A stretch of DNA of 64,000 nucleotides, from NCBI GenBank assembly GCA_033398695.1, contig CM065811.1:119335501-119399500 (forward strand). Reading direction: 5' to 3'. The translations under genes and the position numbers were made by a program. Position 1 is the first letter of the stretch. Every line of letters begins with the position of its first letter. Source of the DNA: Orobanche coerulescens (lineage: Eukaryota; Streptophyta; Magnoliopsida; Lamiales; Orobanchaceae). The notes under the pieces were generated by a model. It worked only from the letters and a program-made list of their open reading frames with translations. It made no database searches and was not told the origin of the DNA. This document shows positions 44,729-56,694 of the stretch, piece after piece.

Positions 44729-46245
44729 TTAGGTTTGCGAAAACCTAGGCAGTTGGGTCTAGTTGGGTCTTGTCGAGTCGTGTCTTGTCGGAGTCGTGTC
44801 TTGTCGTGTCACCCGGGTGAGCAGTTGTGAGCAAGCGAGATCATTGCAATCCGTTGTGATCAATTGTGGTTCGTGTGATTAGTATCGTGTTGCAGCCATT
44901 ATCTCCGTGCGGCCTGTGGACGTAAGTCTCCTCCTTTATGTGAGGTACCTGTATTTCATGTTTTTACGTGTGCGAATTAAATGTGATGTGTGTCCTTATT
45001 TACACGGTGTTGTGTAAGGGAGTTGTAATCGATGCTTGTGGCCTTGCGGTATACGGATATGACCGAACGTATTGATGTTTTGACTTTGAACCGCCGTGTG
45101 GGGTGGTATGTTGTGAAATTTGTGAACCTTGATGGGTTTTGAAAGTGTCCGACAGTTGATTCGGTGAAAAGCTCAAATGATAGTCTTGATATATGTTTTA
45201 ACTTGATGCGCCCGAAATGTGTTTGGTTGAATTTGTGATTTTGTTTGTCGTTTGAGCGGTGGTTTTTAGTTCGATCGGTTTGTTTGGACTATCGTAATTA
45301 TTCCGCTGAGCGGATTTGAGAATATATTTTGAGGGGCCATAAGGGTCGGAACATTTTTGTGAAAGTTGATTTTGAAAATATTTTTATGGTTCGATTAAAC
45401 CAGCAGCCCGTATCAATTTTGAAATCGGTCGAGTCTTGACAGAGTTAATCCTGTATTTTCAAATGACACCATCAGGCGGTATGAGGAAAAATGTATATCA
45501 ATGTATTTACAGCCGCAAAATATTACCGTCACCTTGGTTGAGACCAAAAGAATTTTGAAAAATTTCTGTTATATGTTTGTTATGTTGTTTTGCCCGTCGG
45601 AAAATTTTTACAGTACCTTTGCTGTTACAATTCTATAGGTGATCATTTTCTGTTGCTCAATCTCTATCGACCTAATCATATGGTCCGTCTATGACGATCA
45701 TGAACCCTAACTGCGATATCAGTATTGCACTTAGTTGCTTCACCTGTGTGGATATTATTGACGTATTATATATTGTTACAATTCTTGTTAGCAAGTTATG
45801 GGTGTACGCCTAGATATGATGATTTCATAGTTCGGTTTAATTGTGTTGTTTCTTTGACGTTATCCGGATGTGGTAATTCAGAATGTTTTGTACATGGTTT
45901 TCTTTTCTAAAATTCGCTTCAGCAAATTTCTCAAATTCAGGAATTTTAGAATGCTATCATTTGGACAAGCACCTTGAAAAAAAAAAAAAATTTGTTTTTA
46001 AAATATTACCCATATTCGACCCTGATGATATGTTTGTGGTTTTGACCGTGATAAAGTTGGTAAAGGTCGTACGTTATGTTAACATGGCTAAGTGAATGAT
46101 TTATGAATTTGAATTCTATCGTTGCAGTGATAGTTCATGTATTCGTGTTACAACTCGGAATGAGTATTTTATTGTGTTATTGTTGGTTGCTCTATATTGA
46201 TTATGTGGTGGTTGTTTTGTTGTTCTGAACGGTTATCCATTCAGT
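44729..46245 (+). other. Long leader of E, no gene
   Basis: About 1.5 kb without a convincing ORF, with an A-run at 45977-45990. The first 100 bases (GAAAACCTAGGCAGTTGGGT and on) are shared with the leader of L, which shows common descent of the two. Confidence 0.6.
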
Positions 46246-47276
46246 ATGCCGAGAGGTCGAGGTCGTGGTAACCCTCCGCGCGACCAGGATCGTACTACCG
46301 GTAATGGAATTAGTACTGGTGTTGCTACTGTGCTCCAACAGGTGGCAAACCAGATGACACATTTAGCTCAGGTGGTTCAGCGTAACCATACTGCGAATGA
46401 GGATGTTGGATCGACTCGGTGGCTTAGAGAAGTGGTTCGTATGCGTCCCCCTCGCTGCGGGAGCGGGTGATACTTTGGTGAGGGCCGGTGGCTTATCCAA
46501 TTGGAGAAGATTTTCAAGGCGATTGGTTGTCCCGAGGAGCGGAGGATTCCTATCGCTCGGTTCCTTCTCGTTGATGACGCCGCTAGCGGTGGGAGGCCGT
46601 TGAGCCTCAAGATCATGCTGCTACTTGGGAAGAGTTCAAGAAGTTGATGGAAGCGGAGTTTTGCCCGAGGCCGATCCGAGAGCAGAGGATCCGAGATTTT
46701 TACCTAGCCGAGCCGCAGGATGTACCCGTGTCGCAGGCTATTGTCGATTATAGTCGACAGCTCGCCTTTGTGAAGAATCAGGTGAGGACCGAGGAGGACA
46801 AGATCCGTCATTTTGATATGCGGATGAGACCAGAGATTCGACAGTACATGTCGGGTTTCACTTGTGCTACTTTGAGAGAGTATCAGAATCGAGCCATGGC
46901 GTACGAGATGGCATCGTTATCTACTGGGCCTTCGCATGAGTCGAAGAGACAGAGGACGTCTGGAGATTTTTCGGACGGTGCAAGAGACGGAAATTCTTCT
47001 CATCGAGTTTCGCGTAGTCGTACGGCGAAACCTTCAATTTCTTCGTTCGGTGGAACCAAGAGTTCCAAGTTGTCTTCTTTGACTCCTAGTCAGACTGGGA
47101 GGTGCTTTAACTGCAATGTTTTCGGTCATGTGCAAGCTAATTGTTCTTCGCAACGGATTACTTGTTATAATTGTGGACTCGAGGGCCACAGAGTTCAGTA
47201 TTGTGAATTATTCCATGAGGTTTCCCAGAATCGTGTTTCGGCATCAGTATCGGGATCGGTTCGTCGGGACCGTTGA
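46246..47276 (+). pseudogene. gag: gag of element E (frameshifted)
   Basis: Starts at ATG 46246 (MPRGRGRGNPPRDQDR), like the Arg-Gly start of C's gag. The frame is lost near 46450-46470, continues in another frame (WFVCVP region, with LEKIFKAIGCPEERRIPIAR readable about 46500-46562) and returns at 46644-47276. The last part has the gag core (EFCPRPIREQRIRDFYLAEP) and two CCHC knuckles, CFNCNVFGHVQANC and CYNCGLEGHRVQYC. It ends at TGA, 88 bp before the 3' LTR. Small indels near C/G-rich spots cause the breaks, and since the element's own LTRs show the same kind of indels, some may be assembly errors. If repaired in reality, it would supply particle protein only. Confidence 0.82.
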
Positions 47277-47327
47277 GATTTTGTCGGACATGCTTTGTTG
47301 TTTGTGACTTCACTTTTTTTTTAGTTT

Positions 47328-47364
47328 AAGTTTCGGGACGAAACTTTTTTTTAGAGGGGTAGAA
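47328..47364 (+). other. Pre-PPT hairpin and polypurine tract of E
   Basis: AAGTTTCG-GGA-CGAAACTT (47328-47346) followed by a T-run and AGAGGGGTAGAA, which abuts the 3' LTR. The stem is identical to that of C. Confidence 0.75.
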
Positions 47365-50355
47365 TGTAATACCCGTGATTTTCTTTTTCGGTAATTTTTC
47401 GTTTTTGGCATTTTTCTAGTTTCCAGAACTCGCTTGTGACCGTTTTGACATTTTGACAATGTTTTGTTCTTCGTGTTTGGTCATCCGAGTTCGTTTCGGT
47501 ATCGTTTTGTCGAGTTCTGTGCTTTTTGTCGACTTTTCCGCACTTGAGTTCGATTCTTGCGAATCTCGTCCGAAACTGTTGTTTCGACTTTCTCGTAAGT
47601 TCATTTAATGTTATTATTCATGTTGCGAGCTTTGGCTTGGTGTTTCGATCACGTATCGTGATTTTCGGGCGTTTTGGGCCATTTTCGTAATTTCCCAAAG
47701 TTTGGGGTAATTACTTTCCGTTGTCGAATTTCGAGCCTTCGGGTGGTCGGAATCGTGTGTTCTCTTAGTGCTCGGATTCGTCTTTGCGAGTACTTCGTAA
47801 CCGTATTTTCGATTCATACTCAGGTTCGGGTTTCGGGGTCGTTCGGACCGTCGGAGTGGCCACGGCCAGAGGCCGCGGCAGTGATCGTGCGGCCGAGTTA
47901 CGGCCGTAAGGTGCGATTCTGGCCGTAAGTGTTCGGCAGGCATGGCACAGCGAATGCGGTCTGGCCGTAAGGGTCGAGAGTTACGGCCATACGGGTGCCA
48001 GGCAACTTCCGGACGAATGCCGGTTACGGCCGTAAGGACCTGCCGTGTACGGCCGTAAGGACCTGCCGTGTACGGCCGTAAGTCCCGAGTTACGGCCGTA
48101 AGGTCCTGTCGGTTACGGCCGTAAGCGATCGGCATGCGCTGGGCGGATTTTGACGAATGCCGGTTACGGCCGTAAGGTCGGCCGGTTACGGCCGTAAGTG
48201 GTCGGCAGGATGCTGGGGAGTATATATATGTTCGAGCAGTCGGGTTTACACCCATTTTTCTCATCCCTCTCATTTCCTTCCGCGGCTGGGGCTTGGAGTA
48301 CGTGATTAGATGTTGTTTATATATCAATCCACGAAGTTCTTGAGTTTCTAACATCAATCCATCACCCCATAACCTCCTCCGATCTACCGAATCAAGGTTA
48401 GATTTCTTGATAATCTAATTTTGGGGATTTTGGGTATTTTGTTCGATTTCGTCCGTTTTATCCGATTTAACTTAGTATTGTGATGGATTGATGATTATTT
48501 AGATGTATTATATCATTTCCCTTGTTATTCCATGGTTGGATCGTATCGATTCATTATTTTGGTCGAGTTCTTGATCGACGCCTTGAAGGTGTCCGGTAAA
48601 ATGTCATAGAGGGGTTTTCGGGCGTTCTACGATTATTCTTCCTCGTATGATTGATGATTTATTGATTATATGTTGTTAGGGTCGAATTCTTGTGAAGAAC
48701 TCGAGTCGGAACCCTTTCGTTCATTGTCTTCTTCGGGGTCCGAGCTTCCCGGTTGAATCGTGTTCTTCGGAGTGTTCGGTAGCGGTCATTAAGTCGAGCT
48801 TTCCTGTTGCTCCGCGTGCGTTGGACTTGAGGCGAGTATCTCGTCTATATTCTTTATACTTTGAGAATGTGATGTGTCGTGAATCTAACGTGGACTTGTT
48901 AGTGACGATATAATTAACCGTAACTTACTTTAAATGAAAATGTGAATTTATGAAAGTAATTACAAACGTAACTTGAGTTTCATAAAGAATGATAACTATT
49001 TCATGTTATTTTGTGCTTACGGTGGATACTAGAAATGAGTAGTTAACCGAGGAATTGTGGAATCGCGTAATACTTGTATTATTAGCTCGTTAGTCTTTTT
49101 CCTGAATGATGGTGTGCTGTGAATATTGTGCCTTTGTGGAAGTTATGTTACATTAACTTATATGTTACGTGTTTCCGGTTGTAGTGAATATTGTGCCTTT
49201 GTTGTTGTTGTGTATCTTAGCGAATTGAGATGTTGTCCGGGTAGGGTCCCGTCGAGGCCTCCGGAGGAGCGTGCTTGCGAGTACGGCCAGACGTTATGTT
49301 GTGACCATAAGGTTATCAATTCGGGTAGGTCTGGGGAGGGCTCCGAGAATTGGCACTTGCGAGTGCGATGTCATGATAACTTATGGGCGTGCTTGAATGG
49401 TGTTATCCGGGTAGGGTCCGTCGAGGCCTCCGGAGGCGCGTGCTTGCGAGTACGGCCAGATGTTACGATTTGACCATAAGGTTATCTAATCGGGTAGGTC
49501 TGGAGAGGGCTCCGAGAATCGTCACTTGCGAGTGCGATGTCAAGATAACTTATGGGTGTGTTCGAGTTTATTCTTGATGACTAATCCGGGTGGGACCCTT
49601 CGGGGCCACGGAGACATTTTTGTTGATTTGATATCTACGAATTGTTTATGTTTGAATCTTGAATCCCGATTATATTGGTGAATATGGTTTTGGTCTTGAG
49701 TTTTGAGTTGAGAATAAAATCATTTGTATGATTTTGAAAGAAAACCTTTTAAAAAGGAAAAACATTCATATTTCAGGATTTTACACTGAGACCCCGAAGT
49801 CTCTAAATAATCTCTTACGGTGATTTACGGAGTAATCCCCATGGTTTGTTTAAAGGAATAAATTTTCAAAAGACTTTAGACTCGGGGATCGTGTTACTAC
49901 CTTGTCGAAATGTTATTTTCATAACGGTCGTATTCTTGATGTATAATTGTATAGCTTGGTTACTTGCTAGCGATTCCATCGCTAACCCCTCGTTGGGGAT
50001 TTTGTTATTTATTCCGTGTGTTCTTCGAGAGTGAGCAACCACAGGATTGGCTCGGAGGATGATGCAATGCGGCGATACTAGTCACGGTTGTAGTGCAGTC
50101 ATCGGTGATATGTCAGTTTGAGTTCTTGTCATCCTTGAGGGGATGGACATTTTATGTACTATGTGATCGAGTTGTAATTTAGTTTCATCACATGTACGGT
50201 TATGCTATGTTTTGAGAGACCTAATCGGTCTACGGTATTATGTTTTGGTCAAGTTGACCGCATGTGGGTTTTGATTTGTAGTCTCCCGCCTGGTAGCTCC
50301 TTGTGGAAAGGGGTCTACGGCGTGTAATATCCCTGAGTGGATTGGGGGTGTTACA
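47365..50355 (+). repeat. 3' LTR of element E
   Basis: 2,991 bp, the longer and apparently more complete copy. It is followed by the duplication ATCAC. Confidence 0.93.
47898..48229 (+). promoter_or_regulatory. TTACGGCCGTAA box array and TATA box, E 3' LTR
   Basis: Boxes start at 47898, 47917, 47959, 47981, 48024, 48047, 48070, 48090, 48113, 48164 and 48186. Steps of 22-23 bp, or about twice that, dominate. TATATATA follows at 48221-48229, about 25 bp after the last box. Confidence 0.75.
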
Positions 50356-50360
50356 ATCAC

Positions 50361-52405
50361 GCACAGTTGTCCTTGGACTCTTTGTAACCACACTTCAATT
50401 CCTTCACGAATCATCTCTCGTTGAAGGCTAAGTTGGGAGGTCAGCGTCTCCAGCATCTGAATAGAAACAGGCTTGCGGCTAAGGGCATCGGCCACTACAT
50501 TTGCTTTGCCTGGATGATACAAAATCTCCAAGTCATAGTCCTTGATCAGCTCTAACCATCTTCTTTGCCGCATGTTCAACTCTTTCTGACTGAATATGTA
50601 CTTGAGACTCTTATGATCCGTAAAGATCCGATGTGAGTCCCGCATGAGATAATGCCTCCGCATCTTCAAAGCAAAAACTACTGCCGCTAGCTCCAAATCA
50701 TGTGTTGGGTAATTCACTTCATAAGGTTTCGATTGTCGCGACGCATAAGCGATCACCTTATCATTCTCGCATCAATACGCACCCAAGTCCTTGGTTCAAG
50801 CATCACTGTAAACTATAAATCCTCCAGCCTCGTGGAAGTGATAGAATCCTGCCGTCGTCAATCTCTTCTTCAATTCATCAAAGCTAATCTGACACAACTC
50901 ATTCCACTCAAACTTTTGAGTTTTCTGCAGGAGTCGAGTAAGTGGGCGGGAGATTTTAGAAAACCCTTCCACTAATTGACGATAATATCCAGCAAGTCCT
51001 AAGAAGCTTCGAACTTCTTTCACGTTCTTTGGAAGCTTCCAATCCATAATTGCTTCGATCTTCTGAGGATCTACTCGGACTCCTTCAGCTGACACCACAT
51101 GGCCGAGGAACATTACTTCTTTTAGCCAGAATTCACACTTAGAAAGTTTGGCGTACAATTGCTCGCTTCTCAAAAGTTCCAATACAATCCGCAAATGTTA
51201 CGCATGTTCTTCCGGGCTCTTAGAATACACTAGAATGTCATCAATGAACACGACCACAAATTTATCCAAAAATTCAATGAACACTCTATTCATCAATTGC
51301 ATTAATACAGCAGGTGCGTTAGTGAGACCAAACGGCATCACTACAAACTCATAATGTCCGTAGCGAGTTCTGAACGCTGATTTCAGAACATCAGATTCCT
51401 TAATCCTCAGCTGATGATACCCTGATCTCAGATCGATTTTAGAAAATACTGTTGCCCCTTGCAACTGGTCAAACAGATCATCAATCCTTGGCAACGGATA
51501 CTTGTTCTTAATCGTCATCTTGTTCAGCTCTCGATAGTCAATACACAGTCGGAGCGATCCATCCTTCTTTCGGACAAAAAGACCTGGCGCTCCCCAGGAT
51601 GAAACGCTTGGCTGAATATAGCCCTTGTCCAGTAACTCCTCCACCGCTTCTTGATTCGTACATCTCAAGAGAGGTGCCATACGATACGGCGCCTTAGAAA
51701 TTGGTGTAGCTCCGGGTTCTAGCTCAATGGTAAATTCTACATCCCTTCGTGGAGGTAGTCTAGGTAACTCGTCAGGAAATACATCTGGAAATTCGTTCAC
51801 AACAGGAATGGGTGAAAGTTCCACAATTTCGTCTTCTTTCTTCATTGCATAACACCGCATTCGATACACTGTTTCAACAATTTGTGACTTTCATCGCCTT
51901 GATCAATTTTCTGAGCTTCCGGTTTCCACCCCTCGAACAATATTTTGGAACCATCGTCGCCGATCACGAGATATTCTGCTCGGTAGTTTACAATTGCTCC
52001 ATATCGATTAAGCCAATCGTCTCCGAGTATCGTCGTCTCCTTGCATTTCTATCACGATCGATTTGAGAGCCACTCGCCTCCAAATGATACAGGGAAATTT
52101 CTAGTTTCTAAGTTTACGACAATCCTCTCTCCACTCGGTAAACCAACAACATAAGGTTCACAAGTATGAAAACCGGAAATATTCAAACAATTTACACAAG
52201 ACAAAGATATAAAAGAATGTGTAGCTCCTGTATCGAATAAAACGCTTAATCGGGCCGGGAAAGGATCTCGACAAGACTGATGCGACAATGCAGATCCCGA
52301 TCGTCTGTCCTCCTCATCTCGCATGCACGTGGGGAGCACATCCGCACTCGATGTCCTGCTTCGGTCCCATTGTCCTCGCCTCGTCGCGGCCAAAATTCGA
52401 GGCAT
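50361..52405 (-). pseudogene. pol: pol of D: protease, RT and RNase H (broken)
   Basis: Minus strand. Protease with [17 protein letters not shown] (about 52200-52250). RT with [40 protein letters not shown] and [10 protein letters not shown] (about 51220-51250). A stop TAA at 51198-51200 replaces the Glu codon of EEHAEHLR. RNase H has YSDA, immediately followed by TGA (50796-50798), and a further TGA shortly after. It then runs on as [20 protein letters not shown] to [15 protein letters not shown]. The end at 50361 meets element E, and integrase resumes at 41775. The stops are base substitutions, consistent with decay. Confidence 0.85.
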
Positions 52406-52952
52406 TCGAACACTTTGCCGCGTCTGTTGGATAATGGCTTCCTTCGATCGGCCGTGTGGTGTACGGGATCTAAAAGACTTTGCGCCTCTTCACAAAACAC
52501 CGCCCGATGTCCCTCTCGTCCACAATCAAAACAAGTCACGGCAGGAAGGGGGCAATTCCGTCGATAGTGCCCCGTCTGGGCGCAGTTAAAGCATTTCCTG
52601 GTAACATCAGTAATAGTTGATGTCGCTCCGAAGTTCTTTCCGCTCCTAACTGGGTGCGGAGGTTTCTTGAAAGAGTGAAAGGATGACTGGGCCTTATGGG
52701 GCCCGCTGTTCTTGTGCTCTGTAAAAGTACCAGAGACTTTCTGTTTCTTGGATTCCGAAAATTTCTCCATAGCTGCTTCCTTGATCTCATACGCCAACGC
52801 CTTATCCTGTATTGACGGAGTGTGGTACATTCAAATCCGGACATGTACCTCTGGATTTCTGGTTTCATCCTCATATCGAAATGGATCATCATTTCTGCAT
52901 CTGTTCTGACCAGATGTCGAACAAACGCCAGCTGCTGGTTAAACGTCTTAAT
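52246..52952 (-). pseudogene. gag: gag of D, C-terminal part
   Basis: From 52952 downwards the minus strand reads KTFNQQLAFVRHLVRT.AE, HFDMRMKPEIQRYMSGFECT, and after a frameshift KALAYEIKEAAMEKFSESKK. Two CCHC knuckles follow (CFNCAQTGHYRRNC, CFDCGREGHRAVFC). It is the continuation of 62842-63436, from which it is separated by element L. 52948-52952 carries the TTAAT duplication. Confidence 0.85.
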
Positions 52953-55900
52953 TGTAATATCCGAAATTTCTACTACTGTTGTTTGATATTATTTTATCCG
53001 AGTCATATTGTACAGCATGGAATCTGTACAGTAAGGATAAAATAAATGAAGGACTGAGATATCAGTATCGGTATAATTGTCGTATTTGGTCGACAGTTAC
53101 ATTTGAGGATATTGTGTATCAGGTTATCGTACTTTTGATATTGGGTATATCGTATGATGATATTATTGGATTCAGTGTTTGTGTTCAGTGTGTCTTATGT
53201 TCGTTTTTGGTATGTCGAGACGTTGGACAAGAACTGCGGAAAATGGCTAAGTATAGCCTTATTAGCGCACGCTAATATTCATGCATAACGCACGCTATCG
53301 TGGTGATTAGCGCACGCTACGTTTATAGGTTAGCGACGCTAGTGCGCATGCATCGGAAGGAATCTGCGTGTGGACCCTTGCCGCCGCGCACGCTCGTAAG
53401 TCAACGGTTGTTGTCCTGAAGTATTAGCACACGCTAAAATATTAGGCTTAGCGCACGCTAACTATGTATCAGTCAACAAGGAATCTTATCCTTGCCAGAT
53501 GCTGTCGGAATATGGGGGCGAGTGGTAGGTGAACACTGTAGCAAGTCAACTTCGGATAGCGCACGCTAAGTGTAAGGACTTGCGTACGCTAGACATGATG
53601 ATTTACGTACGTTAATGCATGGGCATTACGTACGTAAGGTAGTTTACGAAGCAAGACAGTAGCCTCTGGGCTTCGATAGCGCACGCTAACAAAGTCAGTT
53701 AGCGCACGCTAAGGCTAGCGCACGCTAAACATAATGGTTTAGCGCACGCTAGTAATGTATTCTATTTAAAGGGACAAACGGGTGTCATGAAACATTTCGT
53801 CCATTTCTTTCCTTTCACCCGATAGAGACAACCTTGTGAGAACATTTGGAGTTCCTAAACACTGAGGGATGATCCTCTTTAACAAGATTAAAGATGGAAA
53901 TCATGGAGTAAAGCTTTGTTCTTGAAATCATTGGTGATTCTTGGAAATCAATCCTTTCCTTCAAAAAGGTAATTACTCTTCACTTTGAGATTTCGTTTTG
54001 GATTGTATATGATGTTCTTGAGTTGATGATTATCATATAAACAAGTTGATGAGCATGACAACGAGTTGGATTACCGTACTAAGTTAGTGTTGTTATCAAT
54101 ATATGAGTATTGATATGTTTGGTATGGTTTTGGATGGAATTCAAGATATATGTTGATGTAATTCCCTTCTTCAATTCGGATTTTTGATGTTTTGTCGTTG
54201 GTTACTTCGTATGGTAACGATTATGGTGATGCTACTGTGATTCTTGAAGTTATATGAATTGTATGTCGAAGAACATGATGAATAAGGATTTTTAGATGTT
54301 AGAACACATCGGATTTTATCATTTTATGGATCATGAACGTGAATTTGGATAATTCGTGTTCTTGAAGAGCTATTAAATTATATGTCATGATTGTTATGAA
54401 ATCCTTAATCTCGAGATGAGTTGATCATTGTCATGATGGAAGTGTTAGACGATGCTTGAAATGCATGCCATCGCACAGCATTAGCGTACGCTACGCCATC
54501 GCCTAGCGCGCTAATGGGAGCAACTTAGCGCACGCTACGTTAGGTGATTAACGTGCGCTAAGTAGGCGTGATAAGGCAATATTTTTGTGTTTTGATTAGG
54601 AATTCGTGATGGTTTGACTTGGTTGGTTCTGACTGTGTTTATTCGAGGTTGTGTTGAACCGTTGAGTTCGATTGGTTAGTTATGTCAGTTGTTGATTGTT
54701 ATCGGATATGTGTTATTTGATTTCTTCGATAGGTTGAGATTATTGATCGGTGATTATAACCGGATATTGCGGTCGTGTTCGAGTATGTCCATTGTATTGC
54801 TTTTGATCGAATTTGAGGAGCTCGTAGACAAAGGCAATGTGTTGATAGCGACTTCATGGTATCTGTTTCGAGGCAATTTATTTCTTGCTCAGTTATTAGA
54901 TTTAATGAATTGTTTCAGTTTCATTTCATTTATAATGCATATAGCGATGATTATTATTGTGAACTCTGGATATTCGGATCGCATATCGTTCTTTCGATTC
55001 TGGGAGGTAAATCATAATGTATATGCTTTATCTCAGTTATTGGTAACTTCGAGTATCGAGGTTACATTATAATAAAGACGAAGATATGAGTATCTATAGT
55101 TCATTATACGTTTGGATCGCCGAGCATTGAGGATAATCGTCGGTGATGATTGGACATCGAGGTTGCTCCCGAAGGACTCGGGGCAAGTATTCCATATTGA
55201 TTATGGTTTAGTGTTATTTATTTTGGTCTCGTACATTTTCTTTCATGTTGTTGAACATGAAGTAGTCCTAGTATATTGTCATGTTGTCGTGCATGTTATG
55301 TTGTTCATGTTGATGAACGTGTTGATTTGCATATATGCATGCATATTGTGTTGTTTATGTTGTGTAAATAATCCGATGGGATTATGAGGATCTATGCTGA
55401 GGGCGCTGGATCGAATGTCCACCATGCGTTGGTTCGACGGGATCATCATGGGGATCTATGCTGAGGGCACTGGATCGTTGGACAGGTTTTTCACCATGCG
55501 TTGGTTCGACGGGATCATCATGGGGATCTATGCTGAGGGCGCTGGATTGTTGGATTACCAGTATTGTGTTGATGGAATCTTGTGAATTCGCATCATTGAT
55601 TTTGTCATGAGTTGTTGTTCACATGTGTATTGTTAGTTATCCACCTTATGTTGATCTGATAGGATTAACAAAGGGATCTATGCTGAGGGCGCTGGATCGT
55701 CGGATTTCCATTGAGTATACATGATTGTTATTGCTGTGATCATATTGACGTGGTCATATGAGTATGCATTTGTAGGTCTTGTGTTAGGGCCTTGTCCATA
55801 TTGCATTGTTCTTATCTCGGATTAGACTGATATGATTATCGTGGCACATCATATCTCGAGGTATGTTCCATATTTTCTTTGGTCTTGTCTTTGGTGGACA

Positions 55901-56677
55901 ATCGGTTACCGTCTTGGGATTTGTTGATATTATTCGATGGATCGTATTGGTCAGATATGGTAGATTTCCGTATCGTGAGTTGGTTCTGATAGTTTGAGGA
56001 TCTTGAGTATTGTTTGAGGTACAATACAGATATTATGTTCGAGTTTATTGGTTAATCGAGTACAGGATGTGAAATGTGATAATGGCTACTCTGTTGAGAA
56101 TCACTTGAGTAAGCAAAGTTATGGCGGTAAGATTACATTGGTCGTATTCTTATGTTGTATTCTCATTGGTATGTTATTATTAATGTGATGTGACGGTTAT
56201 CATTGTTGGATATTATGGCTGACCCCGTCGTGGGATTTCTTTTAGGTTCTCGGAGTATCGAGCTTGTAGCGGTCGTGAAGAGATGAGCTTCCTGGAGGAT
56301 ACTGGCTAGGACATGTTCTGTACATTGAGTTTCTTGATTGGTTCTTGTTTTCCATTTGCTAGAGTATCGTTTTGGTTGGTCTTTTCCATTGCGTGAGTAT
56401 TTTGAGACGCTCTTTTGGTATCTCGTAACCGAGGTTACTTTGGAAATCGTTTTCTAAACTTTTGAGTATCGGCTGTTTGGCCTTGCGATTTCAAATGAGT
56501 TTTACGACGGTTTTTGATAAATGGATTTTATAAGTCTTTGTGAATTTTTAAAGTTAGTAGCGTCGTTGGCCTCTTGGGCATTTGTAAATGTTTGTGAAAA
56601 TTTCTTTTTAGCCTTGTGGGTTCCATCTCGGGGCCCACGGCGCTGTAATATTTCCGGTTAAATCTGGGGGTGTTACA
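52953..56677 (+). repeat. 5' LTR of element L
   Basis: 3,725 bp. It contains the box arrays (53263-53751, 54482-54560), a TATA box at 53763-53770 and tandem repeats at 55380-55710. Short ORFs here recur at the same place in the 3' LTR and are not genes. Confidence 0.93.
53263..53770 (+). promoter_or_regulatory. Palindromic box array and TATA box, L 5' LTR
   Basis: Boxes begin at 53263, 53286, 53308 and 53331 and continue to 53740-53751. Two of the first four differ by a one-base loss from the 3' LTR copy, where the pitch is exactly 23. TATTTAAA follows at 53763-53770. A downstream group lies at 54482-54560. Confidence 0.75.
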
Positions 56678-56682
56678 GAATA

Positions 56683-56694
56683 TGGTATCGGAGC
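56683..56694 (+). other. Primer binding site of L
   Basis: TGGTATCGGAGC, one mismatch from the initiator tRNA-Met site TGGTATCAGAGC, five bases after the LTR. Confidence 0.78.

Larger units (their letters stand above)
41776..50355 (+). mobile_element. Element E: gag-only LTR retrotransposon (TR-GAG-like)
   Basis: 8,580 bp with target duplication ATCAC (41771-41775 and 50356-50360). LTRs of 2,937 and 2,991 bp run from TGTAATACCCGTG to GGGTGTTACA. The 2,652-bp interior has a tRNA-Met-type primer site, a long leader, one gag gene with two zinc knuckles, the pre-PPT hairpin and a polypurine tract. No pol domain is present between gag and the 3' LTR. The term TR-GAG is used for plant elements of exactly this build. 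It is inserted in pol of D. Confidence 0.92.

Noticed and set aside
52979..53275. 98-codon ORF repeated at 59130-59426
   Set aside because: Both copies are the same LTR position of L, so the repeat reflects LTR duplication, not a gene family.
55394..55585. Repeated short ORFs with MRWFDGIIMGIYAEG units in LTRs of L (and minus-strand PHDDPVGPTHGG units in C)
   Set aside because: They are translations of the LTR tandem repeat and occur once per LTR copy; no sign of a conserved protein.
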